Positions 37,423 through 46,822 of a stretch of DNA of 64,000 bases are shown piece by piece (within the stretch, counting starts at the first letter, position 1; each line of letters begins with the position of its first letter). The notes under the pieces are model-generated. The model saw nothing but the letters and a program-made list of their open reading frames with translations. It had not been told where the DNA came from and did no database searches. The position numbers were made by a program, and so were the translations under genes. The stretch comes from Rhodobacter sp. (GTDB taxonomy: Bacteria; Pseudomonadota; Alphaproteobacteria; Rhodobacterales; Rhodobacteraceae), in NCBI GenBank assembly GCA_027484145.1, contig JAIXUH010000013.1, forward strand, positions 1 through 64,000, read 5' to 3'.

Positions 37423-38433
37423 TTAGCCCGTCGCTGCGAGGCCCGTTTCCCGGGCGCTTGGAAAATGGCAGGCAACGGCATGACCCTTGGCCTGATCGGC
37501 CAAAGGCGGTTCTTTTTCGGCGCAGATCGGTTGCGCGATGGGGCAGCGCGTCCGGAAACGGCAGCCCGACGGCGGGTTGATCGGGCTGGGCACATCGCCC
37601 TTGAGCACGATGCGGGTCCGGCTGCGTTCACGCGGCGGGTCGGCCAGCGGCACGGCTGACATCAGCGCTTGCGTGTAAGGGTGAAGTGGGGCGGCATAAA
37701 GCTGCCGCTTGTCGGCCACCTCGACGATCTTGCCCAGATACATCACGGCCACGCGGTCCGAGATGTGCTGAACGACGGACAGGTCATGCGCTATGAACAG
37801 AAAGGCGGTGCCGAACTCGCGTTGGATGTCTTTCAGAAGGTTCAGCACGCCCGCCTGTACCGAGACGTCCAGCGCCGACACGGGTTCGTCCAGCACCAGA
37901 AGTTCCGGCTGCAGTGCCAGTGCGCGGGCGATCACCACCCGCTGCCGTTGCCCACCGGACAGGGCATGGGGAAAACGGTCGCCATGTTCGGGGTTCAGGC
38001 GCACCAGATCCAGCATTTCGGCCACGCGGCGTTTTTGTGCAGCGGCATCCAGATCGCTGATCCGCAAGGGCTCGGCGATGTTTTGCGTGACGGTCATGCG
38101 CGGGTGAAGCGAGGCGTAGGGGTCCTGAAACACCAGTTGAATCTTGCGGCGCAGCATCCGCATCTGTGGTGCCGGAAGCGTGTTGATGTCCTGCCCGTGA
38201 AACAGCGTCTGCCCTTCGGAGGGTTCGATCAGCCGCAGGATGCAGCGCCCGAGTGTGGATTTCCCGCAGCCCGATTCACCGACGAGGCCGAGCGTTTCGC
38301 CCGCCGCCACGTCAAAGGACACGCCCGCCACCGCGTTGACGTGACCCACATCGCGTTCAATCAACAGCCCGCCCTTGACCGGAAAGCGCTTGACCAGATT
38401 ACGGACAGACAGGATCGGGTCGGGCTGGTTCAT
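37423..38433 (-). CDS. Dipeptide-type ABC transporter ATPase (DppF/OppF type)
   Basis: A 336-residue ATPase of the nickel/peptide/opine group. Walker A is GESGCGKS, the signature LSGGQRQR, Walker [13 protein letters not shown] and switch FIAHD. The C-terminal oligopeptide extension has [14 protein letters not shown] with the cysteine pattern typical of this group. The start ATG at 38433 overlaps the DppD-type stop (ATGA); the longer frame to 38559 is rejected. It pairs with the DppD-type ATPase. Confidence 0.93.
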   Translation of the reverse strand: MNQPDPILSVRNLVKRFPVKGGLLIERDVGHVNAVAGVSFDVAAGETLGLVGESGCGKSTLGRCILRLIEPSEGQTLFHGQDINTLPAPQMRMLRRKIQLVFQDPYASLHPRMTVTQNIAEPLRISDLDAAAQKRRVAEMLDLVRLNPEHGDRFPHALSGGQRQRVVIARALALQPELLVLDEPVSALDVSVQAGVLNLLKDIQREFGTAFLFIAHDLSVVQHISDRVAVMYLGKIVEVADKRQLYAAPLHPYTQALMSAVPLADPPRERSRTRIVLKGDVPSPINPPSGCRFRTRCPIAQPICAEKEPPLADQAKGHAVACHFPSARETGLAATG

Positions 38434-39419
38434 CGCGCGGCCTCGACAGTTTGGAAGGCGAAATGGCACGCGGCGGTGTGTTCGGGCGCGCCCGTGGTAA
38501 CGGGGGCCGTTTGGCGGCAAATGTCTTGTGCCGCGATACAGCGAGGATTGAAGGCGCATCCCACAGGCAGGCGGCCAAGTGCGGGCGGGGTGCCATCAAT
38601 GGAAAACAGACGTTCACGCTCAATCGTCATGTCCGGGATCGAGGCGATGAGGCCGCGCGTATAGGGATGCCCCGGCCGGGCGAAAAGATCATCGACGCCC
38701 GCCTGTTCCACCACCTGCCCGGCATAGACCACGGCCACGCGGTCCGCATGGCCCGCAAGCACGCCAAGATCATGGGTGATCAGGATCAGGCCAAGCTTCA
38801 GCCGCGCCTGCAGATCGGCAAGCACCTCCATGATTTGGGCCTGCACGGTGACATCAAGCGCGGTGGTGGGTTCGTCGGCGATCAGCAGGTCAGGGTCATT
38901 GGCCACCGCCATGGCGATCATCACCCGCTGGCGCATGCCACCGGAAAATTCGTGCGGGAACTGGTGCAGCCGCCTGTCTGGCTGCGGGATGGAAACGAGG
39001 GCCAGAAGGTCTGTCGCGCGTTCGATCACTGCTTTGCGCGACATGTCGGGGTTATGCAGGAACACTGCCTCGGCGATCTGGTCACCGATGGTCATCACCG
39101 GGTTCAGCGATGACAGCGGGTCCTGAAAGATCATCGCGATGCGTGAGCCGCGCAGATGGCGCAAGGTGCGGCGCGGCAGCCCCACCAGTTCCTGCCCCTT
39201 GAACCGGACCGATCCGGTGACGCGCGCGCCTTCGGGTTGAAGGCCCAGCGCCGCCAGCATGCCGACGGATTTGCCAGAGCCGGATTCCCCGACGATGCCC
39301 AGCACCTCGCCATGATTGACATGCAGACTGACGCCGCGCACCGCTTCGGCGAACACACCGTTGCGTCCGAACGCCACGCGCAAATCGCGCACTTCGAACA
39401 AAGGGGGCGCCGCGTTCAT
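38430..39419 (-). CDS. Dipeptide-type ABC transporter ATPase (DppD/OppD type)
   Basis: A 329-residue ATPase. Walker A is GESGSGKS, the Q-loop lies in [12 protein letters not shown], the signature is FSGGMRQR, Walker [13 protein letters not shown] and the switch LITHD. The C-terminal [14 protein letters not shown] carries the cysteine motif of oligopeptide ATPases. Start and stop overlap the neighbours. With the DppF-type subunit it energises the DppB/DppC channel. Confidence 0.93.
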   Translation of the reverse strand: MNAAPPLFEVRDLRVAFGRNGVFAEAVRGVSLHVNHGEVLGIVGESGSGKSVGMLAALGLQPEGARVTGSVRFKGQELVGLPRRTLRHLRGSRIAMIFQDPLSSLNPVMTIGDQIAEAVFLHNPDMSRKAVIERATDLLALVSIPQPDRRLHQFPHEFSGGMRQRVMIAMAVANDPDLLIADEPTTALDVTVQAQIMEVLADLQARLKLGLILITHDLGVLAGHADRVAVVYAGQVVEQAGVDDLFARPGHPYTRGLIASIPDMTIERERLFSIDGTPPALGRLPVGCAFNPRCIAAQDICRQTAPVTTGAPEHTAACHFAFQTVEAAR

Positions 39420-40255
39420 TTCGACCTCGGGTCAAAGTAATCGTGCAGGCCGTCACCGATGAAGTTGAAGCCAAGAACGATGGTCAGGATGGCAAGGCCG
39501 GGCCCAAGGGCGACCCACCACGAATAGAATTGTGAAGCCCCGTCCGAGATCATGGAGCCCCATTCCGGCGTGGGCGGCGTGGCGCCGAGACCGATGAACG
39601 ACAGCGATGCCGCCAGCAGGATCACTTGCCCCAGATCCATTGTTGCGCTGATCAGTACGGGCGTCCAGCACAACGGCAAAATGTGCCGCGTAAGCACACG
39701 GGTCTGCGTGGCACCCGAGGCGATGGCCGCCTCTACATGCTCGCGCTCGCGCACCTCCAGCACTTGCGCGCGCATCAGGCGGGCATAGACGGGCCACCAC
39801 ACGATCACCATCGCGATGGCGGCATTCCCAAGCCCCGGCCCCAGCGAAGCGGCAACCGCCATGGCCAGCAGCATCGGCGGGAAAGACAGCGTGACATCGA
39901 CAAGCCGCATGATGACGGTATCGACGAAGCCTCCCAGAAATCCGGCAAGCGCCCCAAGAAACGCCCCGATGGCGACCGCGCAGGCCACGACCGTGACGGC
40001 GATGGGGATGGAATGCCGCGCGCCGTGCAGGGTCCGGGTCAGCACGTCACGGCCCAGCGCATCGGTGCCCAGAAGGTGGTCCCAACTCGGCGGTTTCAGC
40101 CTGCGGCCCACCATATCGAGCGGGTCGTAGCCCGTCATCCACGGGGCTGCGACGGTGGCGATCAGCCAGAACAGGATCAGCAGTATCCCGATCAAGAGCG
40201 GGAAGGTCAGCCAGCGGGGGCGCGTCATGCGAGGAAAGGCGGTGGTGGCAGCCAT
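39416..40255 (-). CDS. Dipeptide-type ABC transporter permease (DppC type)
   Basis: A 279-residue inner-membrane permease with about six helices. It starts with a cytoplasmic leader and MTRPRWLTFPLLIGILLILF; PSWDHLLGTDALGRDVLTRT is the typical DppC block before the transmembrane core, and the EAA-type loop is EREHVEAAIASGATQTRVLT. Three bases separate it from the DppB-type gene and it overlaps the DppD-type gene. Confidence 0.93.
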   Translation of the reverse strand: MAATTAFPRMTRPRWLTFPLLIGILLILFWLIATVAAPWMTGYDPLDMVGRRLKPPSWDHLLGTDALGRDVLTRTLHGARHSIPIAVTVVACAVAIGAFLGALAGFLGGFVDTVIMRLVDVTLSFPPMLLAMAVAASLGPGLGNAAIAMVIVWWPVYARLMRAQVLEVREREHVEAAIASGATQTRVLTRHILPLCWTPVLISATMDLGQVILLAASLSFIGLGATPPTPEWGSMISDGASQFYSWWVALGPGLAILTIVLGFNFIGDGLHDYFDPRSK

Positions 40256-40258
40256 CGG

Positions 40259-41272
40259 TCAGCCCAACCTGACACGCGGGTTGGCAAAGACATAGGCAAT
40301 GTCGGTCAGCAGGTTGGTGACCAGAAACACCACGCCACCCACGATGGTCACACCGATGATGGCCGGAAAATCGAGGCCGCGGGCGGCATCCACCGCATAA
40401 GACCCCATGCCGGGCCACGAAAAGATCGTCTCGGTCAGCACCGCGCCTGTCAGCAGATAGGCAAAGGAATAGCCGATGACAGTCAGGGTCGGCACCATCG
40501 TGTTGCGCAACGCATGGCGGATCACAACCCGGAACTCTCCGGCCCCCTTGGCGCGGGCGGTCAGGATGAATTCGCGCGACAGCACCTCAAGCATATTGGC
40601 GCGGACAAGGCGCGAGATCGTGCCCGCCACGGCCCAGCCCAGCACGAAGGCGGGCAGGATCAGGTGCCAGACGGCATCGATGAACAGACGGAAATCACCT
40701 GCGATCAGCGTGTCGATCGTCATGAACCCCGTCACCATTGGCGGCGGCGTGGCGCGTGCGTCCAGCCGCCCCGGACCGGGCAGGATGCCCCATTGCACCG
40801 AAAAGATGTACAGCAGCGCAAGGCCCATCCAGAACACCGGAATGGATGAGCCGAACAACGCGAACAGCCGCGCCGCATGATCGATCACCGTGTTGTGGAA
40901 ATAGGCGGCCAGAACGCCAAGGCCGATTCCGATGGTTGCGCCCACGATCATGGCGGCCGTCACCAGTTCCATCGTGGCGGGCAGGCGATAGAGCACATCC
41001 TGCGCCACGGGGCGGCGCGTGATGAAGGATGTGCCCATGTCGCCGGTAAGCAGGTTGCCGACATAAATCACATAGCGTTCGGGCAAGCTGCGATCCAACC
41101 CCCATTTCGCCTTGGCTGCGGCCACCACTTCGGGGTTGTTCATCTGACGGTCCGAGACGATGGCCGTCAGCGGATCACCCTTGGTGACGCTGGTCAGAAG
41201 GAAAGCCAGCGTCACAATCCCCAGAACCAGAAAGGGCATCGCCAGCAGACGGCGCAGGATATAGCGGGTCAT
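40259..41272 (-). CDS. Dipeptide-type ABC transporter permease (DppB type)
   Basis: A 337-residue inner-membrane permease, first gene of the operon. It starts MTRYILRRLLAMPFLVLGIV, standard for DppB, and shows YVGNLLTGDMGTSFITRRPV and, in the EAA loop, EFILTARAKGAGEFRVVIRH. The ATG at 41272 follows AGGAACAGGCC; the 48 extra upstream residues run through the promoter and operator and are rejected. The matching binding protein is encoded far away at 48983. Confidence 0.93.
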   Translation of the reverse strand: MTRYILRRLLAMPFLVLGIVTLAFLLTSVTKGDPLTAIVSDRQMNNPEVVAAAKAKWGLDRSLPERYVIYVGNLLTGDMGTSFITRRPVAQDVLYRLPATMELVTAAMIVGATIGIGLGVLAAYFHNTVIDHAARLFALFGSSIPVFWMGLALLYIFSVQWGILPGPGRLDARATPPPMVTGFMTIDTLIAGDFRLFIDAVWHLILPAFVLGWAVAGTISRLVRANMLEVLSREFILTARAKGAGEFRVVIRHALRNTMVPTLTVIGYSFAYLLTGAVLTETIFSWPGMGSYAVDAARGLDFPAIIGVTIVGGVVFLVTNLLTDIAYVFANPRVRLG

Positions 41273-41357
41273 GGCCTGTTCCTTCCCTGTGTTGCCGGTT
41301 GGAGGCGGTGTGTCTTCCCGGTAGTATTGACAACCGGCAGGCAGGTCGTCAACATAA

Positions 41358-41374
41358 TTGAAATTAAGTTTCAA
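41358..41374. promoter_or_regulatory. Palindromic operator between dppB-type gene and iclR
   Basis: TTGAAATTAAGTTTCAA has perfect 6-bp arms and a 5-base centre. It lies in the divergent promoter region, 55 bases before the iclR start. A related palindrome is at 46697-46713. The form fits sites of IclR-type regulators. Confidence 0.6.
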
Positions 41375-41428
41375 ATATTCGCGCCTACTGAAAACTGACG
41401 CCGCAAGGGGCAACATCGGGGAGAAGAG

Positions 41429-42253
41429 ATGCGGAAAAGGGCGCTACCTGTTGACGGGGCAGAAGGGGTGGAGGCCAGCAATCCGGCCGCCTCGCTGACC
41501 CGTGGTCTGGAAATTCTGCGGTCCTTCACGGCCGATGACTCGACGCTTGGCAATCAGGAACTGATCGAACGGACCGGCCTGCCCAAGGCCACCGTGTCGC
41601 GCCTTACGGCAACGCTCGTGTCGCTGGGCTATCTGCATTATGACACCCAGCTTGGCCGCTACAGCATTGGTCCGGCGACGGTTTCGCTGGGTTATTCTGC
41701 GCTGAGCTCCAGCGCCGTTGTCCACATGGCGCACCCCCTTATGCAGGAACTCGCCGACCGTACCGGGGTCGCCACGGCACTGGGAACCCGCGATGGGCTG
41801 GAAATGGTTTATCTTGCCAACTGCCGTTCGCAAAGCCCGGTATCGCTGCGGCTGAACGTGGGCTCTCGCCTTCCGATCTGGCGCACGGCCATGGGTCTTG
41901 CTTATCTGGCCGAGATGCGGCCCGAAATCCGCGACGCCGTGATCGCACAGATCATCGCCAAGGAACCTGATCAGGAAGGCCGCATCCGCACCTCACTGGC
42001 CGAGGCGATAGAGAGCTATACCCACCACGGCTTTGTCGCCACCTTTGGGTCTTGGTACAGCTATATCAATGCGGTCGGCGTGGCTTTTCGCCCGACCGAT
42101 GGCTCGCCGCTTGTCGCTATCACCTGCGGCGGCATCGTCGACATAATCCCCAGCGATCTGTGCATGTCACGCATCGGCCCAGATCTTGTCCGGTCGGTCG
42201 CACGCCTGCGTGCCCGTCTGAACGGCCAACCTGAACTGGCCGCCGCCCGATAG
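41429..42253 (+). CDS. IclR family transcriptional regulator
   Basis: A 274-residue regulator. The N-terminal winged HTH is ASLTRGLEILRSF and NQELIERTGLPKATVSRLTA (about residues 22-75). The effector domain runs from about 100, with LADRTGVATALGTRDGLEMV and GMGLAYL-like WRTAMGLAYLAEM, then FGSWYSYINAVGVAF. It is divergent from the dpp operon and upstream of the E2 gene. It is the best candidate controller of the whole 31.9-52.9 kb catabolic locus, by its position and the two matching palindromes. Confidence 0.92.
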   Translation: MRKRALPVDGAEGVEASNPAASLTRGLEILRSFTADDSTLGNQELIERTGLPKATVSRLTATLVSLGYLHYDTQLGRYSIGPATVSLGYSALSSSAVVHMAHPLMQELADRTGVATALGTRDGLEMVYLANCRSQSPVSLRLNVGSRLPIWRTAMGLAYLAEMRPEIRDAVIAQIIAKEPDQEGRIRTSLAEAIESYTHHGFVATFGSWYSYINAVGVAFRPTDGSPLVAITCGGIVDIIPSDLCMSRIGPDLVRSVARLRARLNGQPELAAAR

Positions 42254-42280
42254 CCCAGCCCGCGCACCAAGGAACACCAC

Positions 42281-43552
42281 ATGCCGATTCCCGTTCTTTA
42301 CCCAAAGGTCAGCCTTGAGATGCAGACCGGGCGGATTGCACGCTGGCTGGTTGCCGATGGCGAGAGCGTGGCGGCGGGTCAGGTGATCTTTGAGATCGAC
42401 AATGACAAGGCTGCGGTCGAGGTGGAATCGCCGGGCGCAGGCATCTTGCATCACCTTGCGGAAGAAGGGGCCGAGGTTGATGTTGGTGCGGAAGTCGCCC
42501 GGATTACCGCCGCTGGGGAAGTGGCGGTTGCGGCACCTGCGCCAGTTGCACCGCCGGCAGAGGCCGCCACGGCGCCAGCCGCCCTGCGTGCCGCAACCCA
42601 AAGCAACAGGTCACGCCTGCCGAATCCCACACCCCTTGCCCGCCGCATCGCGCGCGAGACAGGTGTTGATCTGTCGGGCCTTCCCGGCACCGGGCCGCGC
42701 GGCAGAGTCCAGAAATCTGATGTTTTGCAGCAACTTGCCGCCCTAGCTGCTGCGCCTTCGGCCGCTGATGCGCCGCGCGCTGGCGCGGGTGGCGCCTTGA
42801 ACGCGGTCTGGCTGCGGCGGGGCGATGGGATGCCGGTGGTTTTGCTGCATGGCTACAGCGCCGATCTGAACAACTGGCGCGGCCTTTTCGCGGGGGCGCG
42901 GGCGGGGTTCCCGGTGCTTGCGCTGGATTTGCCCGCCCATGGCGCGTCACCCCGCGCGGTGCCTGCCGACGCGGATGGCGTTTGCGCGCAGATCGAAGCG
43001 AGTCTTGCCGTGAACGTTCCGGGACCCGTCGTTCTGGCCGGTCATTCTTTTGGTGGTGCCATTGCGGCACGGTTGGCCGCGCGGGGCAATATTGACGTGC
43101 GGGGCCTGTGCCTTTTCGCCCCCGCCGGGCTTGGGCCTGAAATCGATGAGGCTTTCACCCGTGGCATCTTGCGCGCGCAAAGTGCCGCGAGCCTGCGCCC
43201 GTGGCTGGAACGGCTGGTGCATGACCCTGCCACCATCTCTGACGCCTATGTCAAAGCCGTTGCCGCCCAGCGTCAGGACGCGGCCCTGACTGCTGCCATG
43301 CAGGCCTTTGCGGATCGCTTTTTCCCCGACGGCACGCAGGTTGTTTCGGTCAAGGTTGACCTTGCCCGCCTGCGGATTCCCACCCGCGTGATCTTTGGGC
43401 GGCAGGACCGGATTCTTCCCTTTGCCACCACGCGTGACCTGCCTGCTTCGGTCGGCCTTCATGCGGTTGAGGCCTGTGGGCACCTTCCGCATCTGGAGTA
43501 TCCCGACCTGTCGCTTCGGCTGTTGACCCAGCTTTGGCGCAGCGCGGGCTAG
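42281..43552 (+). CDS. Dihydrolipoamide acyltransferase-type E2 fused to an alpha/beta-hydrolase (AcoC-like)
   Basis: A 423-residue fusion. Residues 1-78 are a lipoyl domain with the lipoylated Lys43 (DNDKAAVEVES). Residues 112-150 are a peripheral subunit-binding domain (NPTPLARRIARETGVDLSGL). From about 172 an alpha/beta-hydrolase fold replaces the usual catalytic acyltransferase core: oxyanion HGYS at 190, nucleophile Ser256 in GHSFGG, with Asp in FGRQDRI and His in ACGHLPH. Acetoin dehydrogenase E2 (AcoC) has this layout. The partner E1 is encoded at 46823. No E3 gene is in the window. It follows iclR by 27 bases. Confidence 0.88.
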   Translation: MPIPVLYPKVSLEMQTGRIARWLVADGESVAAGQVIFEIDNDKAAVEVESPGAGILHHLAEEGAEVDVGAEVARITAAGEVAVAAPAPVAPPAEAATAPAALRAATQSNRSRLPNPTPLARRIARETGVDLSGLPGTGPRGRVQKSDVLQQLAALAAAPSAADAPRAGAGGALNAVWLRRGDGMPVVLLHGYSADLNNWRGLFAGARAGFPVLALDLPAHGASPRAVPADADGVCAQIEASLAVNVPGPVVLAGHSFGGAIAARLAARGNIDVRGLCLFAPAGLGPEIDEAFTRGILRAQSAASLRPWLERLVHDPATISDAYVKAVAAQRQDAALTAAMQAFADRFFPDGTQVVSVKVDLARLRIPTRVIFGRQDRILPFATTRDLPASVGLHAVEACGHLPHLEYPDLSLRLLTQLWRSAG

Positions 43553-43555
43553 GGG

Positions 43556-44203
43556 TCAGCGCGGCTGCTTGCCATAGGTCTTGTAGCGTGCGGCAACCTC
43601 GTCCATCTCGGCCGTGGACAGGTCCACCGGCGTGCCGGATGACCGCGCCAGCAGGTATTGCCGTGCGAGCGTTTCAAGCTTTGCCGCCCGCGACAGGGCG
43701 CCTGGCAGATCAGCTGCAAGCGCCACCATTCCATGGTTGGCCATCAGGCAGGCTGTCAGCGTCAGGCCCAGCGTTTCGGCCACCGCATCCGCAAGGGCAA
43801 GGCTTCCGAAACAGGCATAGGGCGCGCAGGGCACACTCGTGCCGCCAAAGCCTGCCACCATGTAGTGAAAGGGCGGGATCGCCTGCCGCAGGCAGGACAG
43901 CGCCACGCAATGGTCCGAGTGTGCATGGACCACGGCACCCGCGTCGGGCCGCGCGGCATAGATGCGGGCATGGATCGCCCATTCCGATGATGGCACCCAT
44001 TCACCCTGCCAAGCGCCGTTCAGGTCCATCTTCACGATCTGGTCTGTGGTCATTGTATCGGGGCGGATGCCGCTGGGGGTGATCAGCATTCCCGCGCCAT
44101 GGCGCAGGCTGAAATTGCCAACGGTCCCGCTGTTCAGGCCCAGCCTGACCGATTCCCGTGCAGCCTCAACCAATGCGTCCCGCGCCGCTGCCTCGCCCAT
44201 CAT
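43556..44203 (-). CDS. Class II aldolase/adducin family protein (L-fuculose-phosphate aldolase-like)
   Basis: A 215-residue zinc aldolase. The metal ligands lie in VVHAHSDHC and MANHGMVAL; SGTVGNFSLRHGAGMLITPSG is the phosphate-binding N-terminal block. Similar proteins (OtnC) cleave or decarboxylate 3-oxo-tetronate 4-phosphates when next to an OtnK-type kinase, as here: the start overlaps the kinase stop (ATGATG with TGA inside). It is convergent with the E2 gene, three bases away. Confidence 0.85.
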   Translation of the reverse strand: MMGEAAARDALVEAARESVRLGLNSGTVGNFSLRHGAGMLITPSGIRPDTMTTDQIVKMDLNGAWQGEWVPSSEWAIHARIYAARPDAGAVVHAHSDHCVALSCLRQAIPPFHYMVAGFGGTSVPCAPYACFGSLALADAVAETLGLTLTACLMANHGMVALAADLPGALSRAAKLETLARQYLLARSSGTPVDLSTAEMDEVAARYKTYGKQPR

Positions 44204-45450
44204 GCCCTGCCTTCCCCGTAGTGGATCGCGCGCAAAAGCACATCATCGCTGCCCAGTTTTCCCGGCTTCAGGAACAGCCACAGCGGATCATCCCCTTCGC
44301 CCAGACATTCGCCAAGGCCAAGCGGCCCTTCGGGCAAAGCCCGCGCCGCGCCCAGCCCAAAGGCGGCGACGACCGCACCTGAGGTTTCGCCCCCCGCCAC
44401 CGCAAAACGGCGATGCCCGCGCTGGTGCAGGCCCTTTGCCACCCGCCCCAGCATGTCTTCGGCCAGCCGCGCAGCCCCCGCCGCGCCATGCACGGCCTGA
44501 CTGCGTGCCACGCCTGCGGCATCGGTCGCGGTCGACACCGCGAAAGACCCGCTCTGATGTTCGGCCCAAGCCAACGCCTCGGCAACCACCGCCGTGGTTC
44601 CGCGCGAGTCCAGAAGGTCAAGCGTCAGCACGGGGTGATTGAGTGCCGCGAGTTGGGCCAGAACGACAGGCCCGGTGCTGCCCGCCAGCACGGCAACCGG
44701 GCCGAAAGGCGGGGCCGGTGGCTGGGGAACAGGCTCGGGGTGGCAAAGCCGGGTGGCGAGTTCCACGATCAACGGATCGCTTGCCGCAACCGGCAGGTCA
44801 AGCCGCGCCGCAAGGTCTGCGGTCACCGTCACATCAGCATCGTCGGACGCATCGAACAGCACATGCCGCGCGCCGTCTGCCGCCAGACGCGCCAGCAATG
44901 CCCCGGCCGCCGCCAACCCCTGAACAAGCGTCAGATGGCCGACAAGCCCCACCTTGTGCGCGGTCTGGCGGCCAAGGAAACGCACAAGATCCGCGTCTTC
45001 CATCGGCGTCAGCGGATCAAGCCGCTTGATCGACTCTGACACCAGACGCGTGCGGTAAAACAGATAGCCCTGATGCACGGTTGCGCCAAAACGGGGAAAC
45101 CCTGCACTCATCAGCACGGGCCGTTTTCCGGCGCGGTCGACCAAAAGATCAGCCGCAGGGCCGATGTTACCTTCTGCCGTGGAATCGAAACTCGCGCAGG
45201 CCTTGTAGGCGATGCGCTGGCAGCCTGCGGTGGTCAACGCATCGTGCCAATGGGAGATTTCAGCCAGTGCTTCACTGACGGAGACTGTTCGGCTGCGGGC
45301 AGCAGCCACCAAAGCATCGGCATCGCGAAGGCCCGAAACGCCATCCGGGCGGAACAGAACGGGGCAGCAAATTCCCCGCCCTTCCAGCATGCCAGCCACC
45401 ATGACAGCGCCCGTGAAATCATCCGCGATGATGCCGAACGCGCGGGGCAT
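44200..45450 (-). CDS. Four-carbon acid sugar kinase family protein (OtnK-like, DUF1537)
   Basis: A 416-residue kinase of the DUF1537 family, whose characterised members phosphorylate 3-oxo-tetronate, D-threonate or D-erythronate. It starts MPRAFGIIADDFTGAVMVAG, with the typical ADDFTGA. The C-terminal nucleotide domain carries FAVAGGETSGAVVAAFGL and PGKLGSDDVLLRAI. I use the ATG at 45450; the frame opens from a GTG at 45474 inside the preceding gene. It is paired with a class II aldolase, which supports a tetronate-type substrate, but the usual NAD dehydrogenase and isomerase partners are not adjacent. Confidence 0.83.
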   Translation of the reverse strand: MPRAFGIIADDFTGAVMVAGMLEGRGICCPVLFRPDGVSGLRDADALVAAARSRTVSVSEALAEISHWHDALTTAGCQRIAYKACASFDSTAEGNIGPAADLLVDRAGKRPVLMSAGFPRFGATVHQGYLFYRTRLVSESIKRLDPLTPMEDADLVRFLGRQTAHKVGLVGHLTLVQGLAAAGALLARLAADGARHVLFDASDDADVTVTADLAARLDLPVAASDPLIVELATRLCHPEPVPQPPAPPFGPVAVLAGSTGPVVLAQLAALNHPVLTLDLLDSRGTTAVVAEALAWAEHQSGSFAVSTATDAAGVARSQAVHGAAGAARLAEDMLGRVAKGLHQRGHRRFAVAGGETSGAVVAAFGLGAARALPEGPLGLGECLGEGDDPLWLFLKPGKLGSDDVLLRAIHYGEGRA

Positions 45451-45458
45451 GGCTATGG

Positions 45459-46601
45459 TTACCTCTGGGCGCACATTTCGCGTGCAATGATGATCTGCTG
45501 GATCTGGGATGTCCCCTCATACAGCCGGAACAGCCGCACGTCGCGGTAGAAGTGTTCCACCGGATAATCCTGCATGTACCCCGCCCCGCCATGGACTTGT
45601 ACGGCGCGGTCGGCCACGCGACCCACCATTTCGGAACAGAACAGTTTGCACGAAGCGGCCTGCTGGATGATCCGCTCGCCCGCGTCAAATCGGCGGGCGG
45701 CGTCGATCACCATACAGTGCCCGGCATAGGTTTCGGTGGCGCAATCGGCCAGCATGGCCTGCACCAACTGATGCTCGGATATCTTCTTGCCAAACTGCAT
45801 GCGCGACGTGGCAAACCCCGTCGCCTCATCGCACAGGCGCTGCGCCTGACCCACGCAGACCGCCGCGATATGCAGGCGGCCCCGGTTCAGCACCTTCATG
45901 GCGGTCTTGAAGCCCTGCCCTTCCACCCCGCCGATCACTGCGTCAGCAGCCACGCGGCAATCATCCAGAATCACATCACAGGTCTTTGTTCCCCGCTGGC
46001 CCATCTTGCGGTCAGGCGAACCAAGGCTCAGCCCCGGGCTGTTGGCTGGCACCAAGAACGCCGTCACGCCGGACGGCCCGTCTTGCCCCGTCCGCGCCAT
46101 CAGCGTGAACACATCGGCCACGGGCGCATTGGTGATGTAGCGCTTTGTGCCGTTCAGGATGTAGTGATCGCCGTCGCGCCGTGCGGTTGTATTGACGGAG
46201 CCTGCATCAGACCCGACGTCTGGTTCGGTCAGGGCAAAGGACCCAATCACCTGCCCCGATGCCATACGTGGCAGCCAATAGTCCTTTTGCGCCTTGGTCC
46301 CGTCGACGATGATGCCCTGCGATCCGATGCCGTTGTTGGTGCCGATGACCGAGCGAAAGGCAGCTGAGGTGTAGCCCAACTCAAGCGCCACCATCACCTC
46401 TTCTTCCATCGTCAGGCCAAGCCCGCCGTATTCTTCGGGAATCGACATCCCGAACAGGCCGAGTGCGCGCATCTCATCGATGATGGCGGCGGGAATGGAG
46501 TTCGTTTCCTCCACCGCGCTTTCTGCCGGCACCAGCCTTTCGCGCACGAAACGGCGCACGGTTTCCAACAGTCCGTCAAGGATTTCGGCGTCTCGGATCA
46601 T
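45459..46601 (-). CDS. Acyl-CoA dehydrogenase
   Basis: A 380-residue FAD enzyme that makes 2-enoyl-CoA from acyl-CoA and reduces electron-transfer flavoprotein. The FAD/substrate blocks are SFALTEPDVGSDAGSV, KRYITNAPVADVFTL and VQVHGGAGYMQDYPVEHFYR; the catalytic base is Glu362 in LYEGTSQIQ. The ATG at 46601 starts MIRDAEILDGLLE; the 48 residues upstream cover the promoter. It would feed the FadJ-like enzyme of the opposite operon. First gene of a three-gene operon. Confidence 0.93.
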   Translation of the reverse strand: MIRDAEILDGLLETVRRFVRERLVPAESAVEETNSIPAAIIDEMRALGLFGMSIPEEYGGLGLTMEEEVMVALELGYTSAAFRSVIGTNNGIGSQGIIVDGTKAQKDYWLPRMASGQVIGSFALTEPDVGSDAGSVNTTARRDGDHYILNGTKRYITNAPVADVFTLMARTGQDGPSGVTAFLVPANSPGLSLGSPDRKMGQRGTKTCDVILDDCRVAADAVIGGVEGQGFKTAMKVLNRGRLHIAAVCVGQAQRLCDEATGFATSRMQFGKKISEHQLVQAMLADCATETYAGHCMVIDAARRFDAGERIIQQAASCKLFCSEMVGRVADRAVQVHGGAGYMQDYPVEHFYRDVRLFRLYEGTSQIQQIIIAREMCAQR

Positions 46602-46696
46602 CGCTTGTCTTGGTCTTTGCCACCGGGCCGGACCCGGCGCGAAAATTTCTGTTGCACGAAAAGGCTGGCACGGCTTAGTGTTCGGTTCAAGCGAAA

Positions 46697-46713
46697 ACGG
46701 AATTAATTTCCAC
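46697..46713. promoter_or_regulatory. Second palindromic operator, before the acyl-CoA dehydrogenase and E1 genes
   Basis: ACGGAATTAATTTCCAC matches the palindrome at 41358-41374 at 11 of 17 positions. Where the arms differ (A-T changed to G-C at positions 4 and 14) the symmetry is kept. It lies in the 221-base divergent promoter region between the two genes. Confidence 0.55.
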
Positions 46714-46822
46714 AAAAGCGATCCACCTGTCCGCGCACCGGACAAGGATCGGCAAAGGACCGAAGATGCCGCATCGGACCCCGCTTTCTTCGATGGCCCC
46801 GTGGTTCCGGCTGGAGTCGGAC

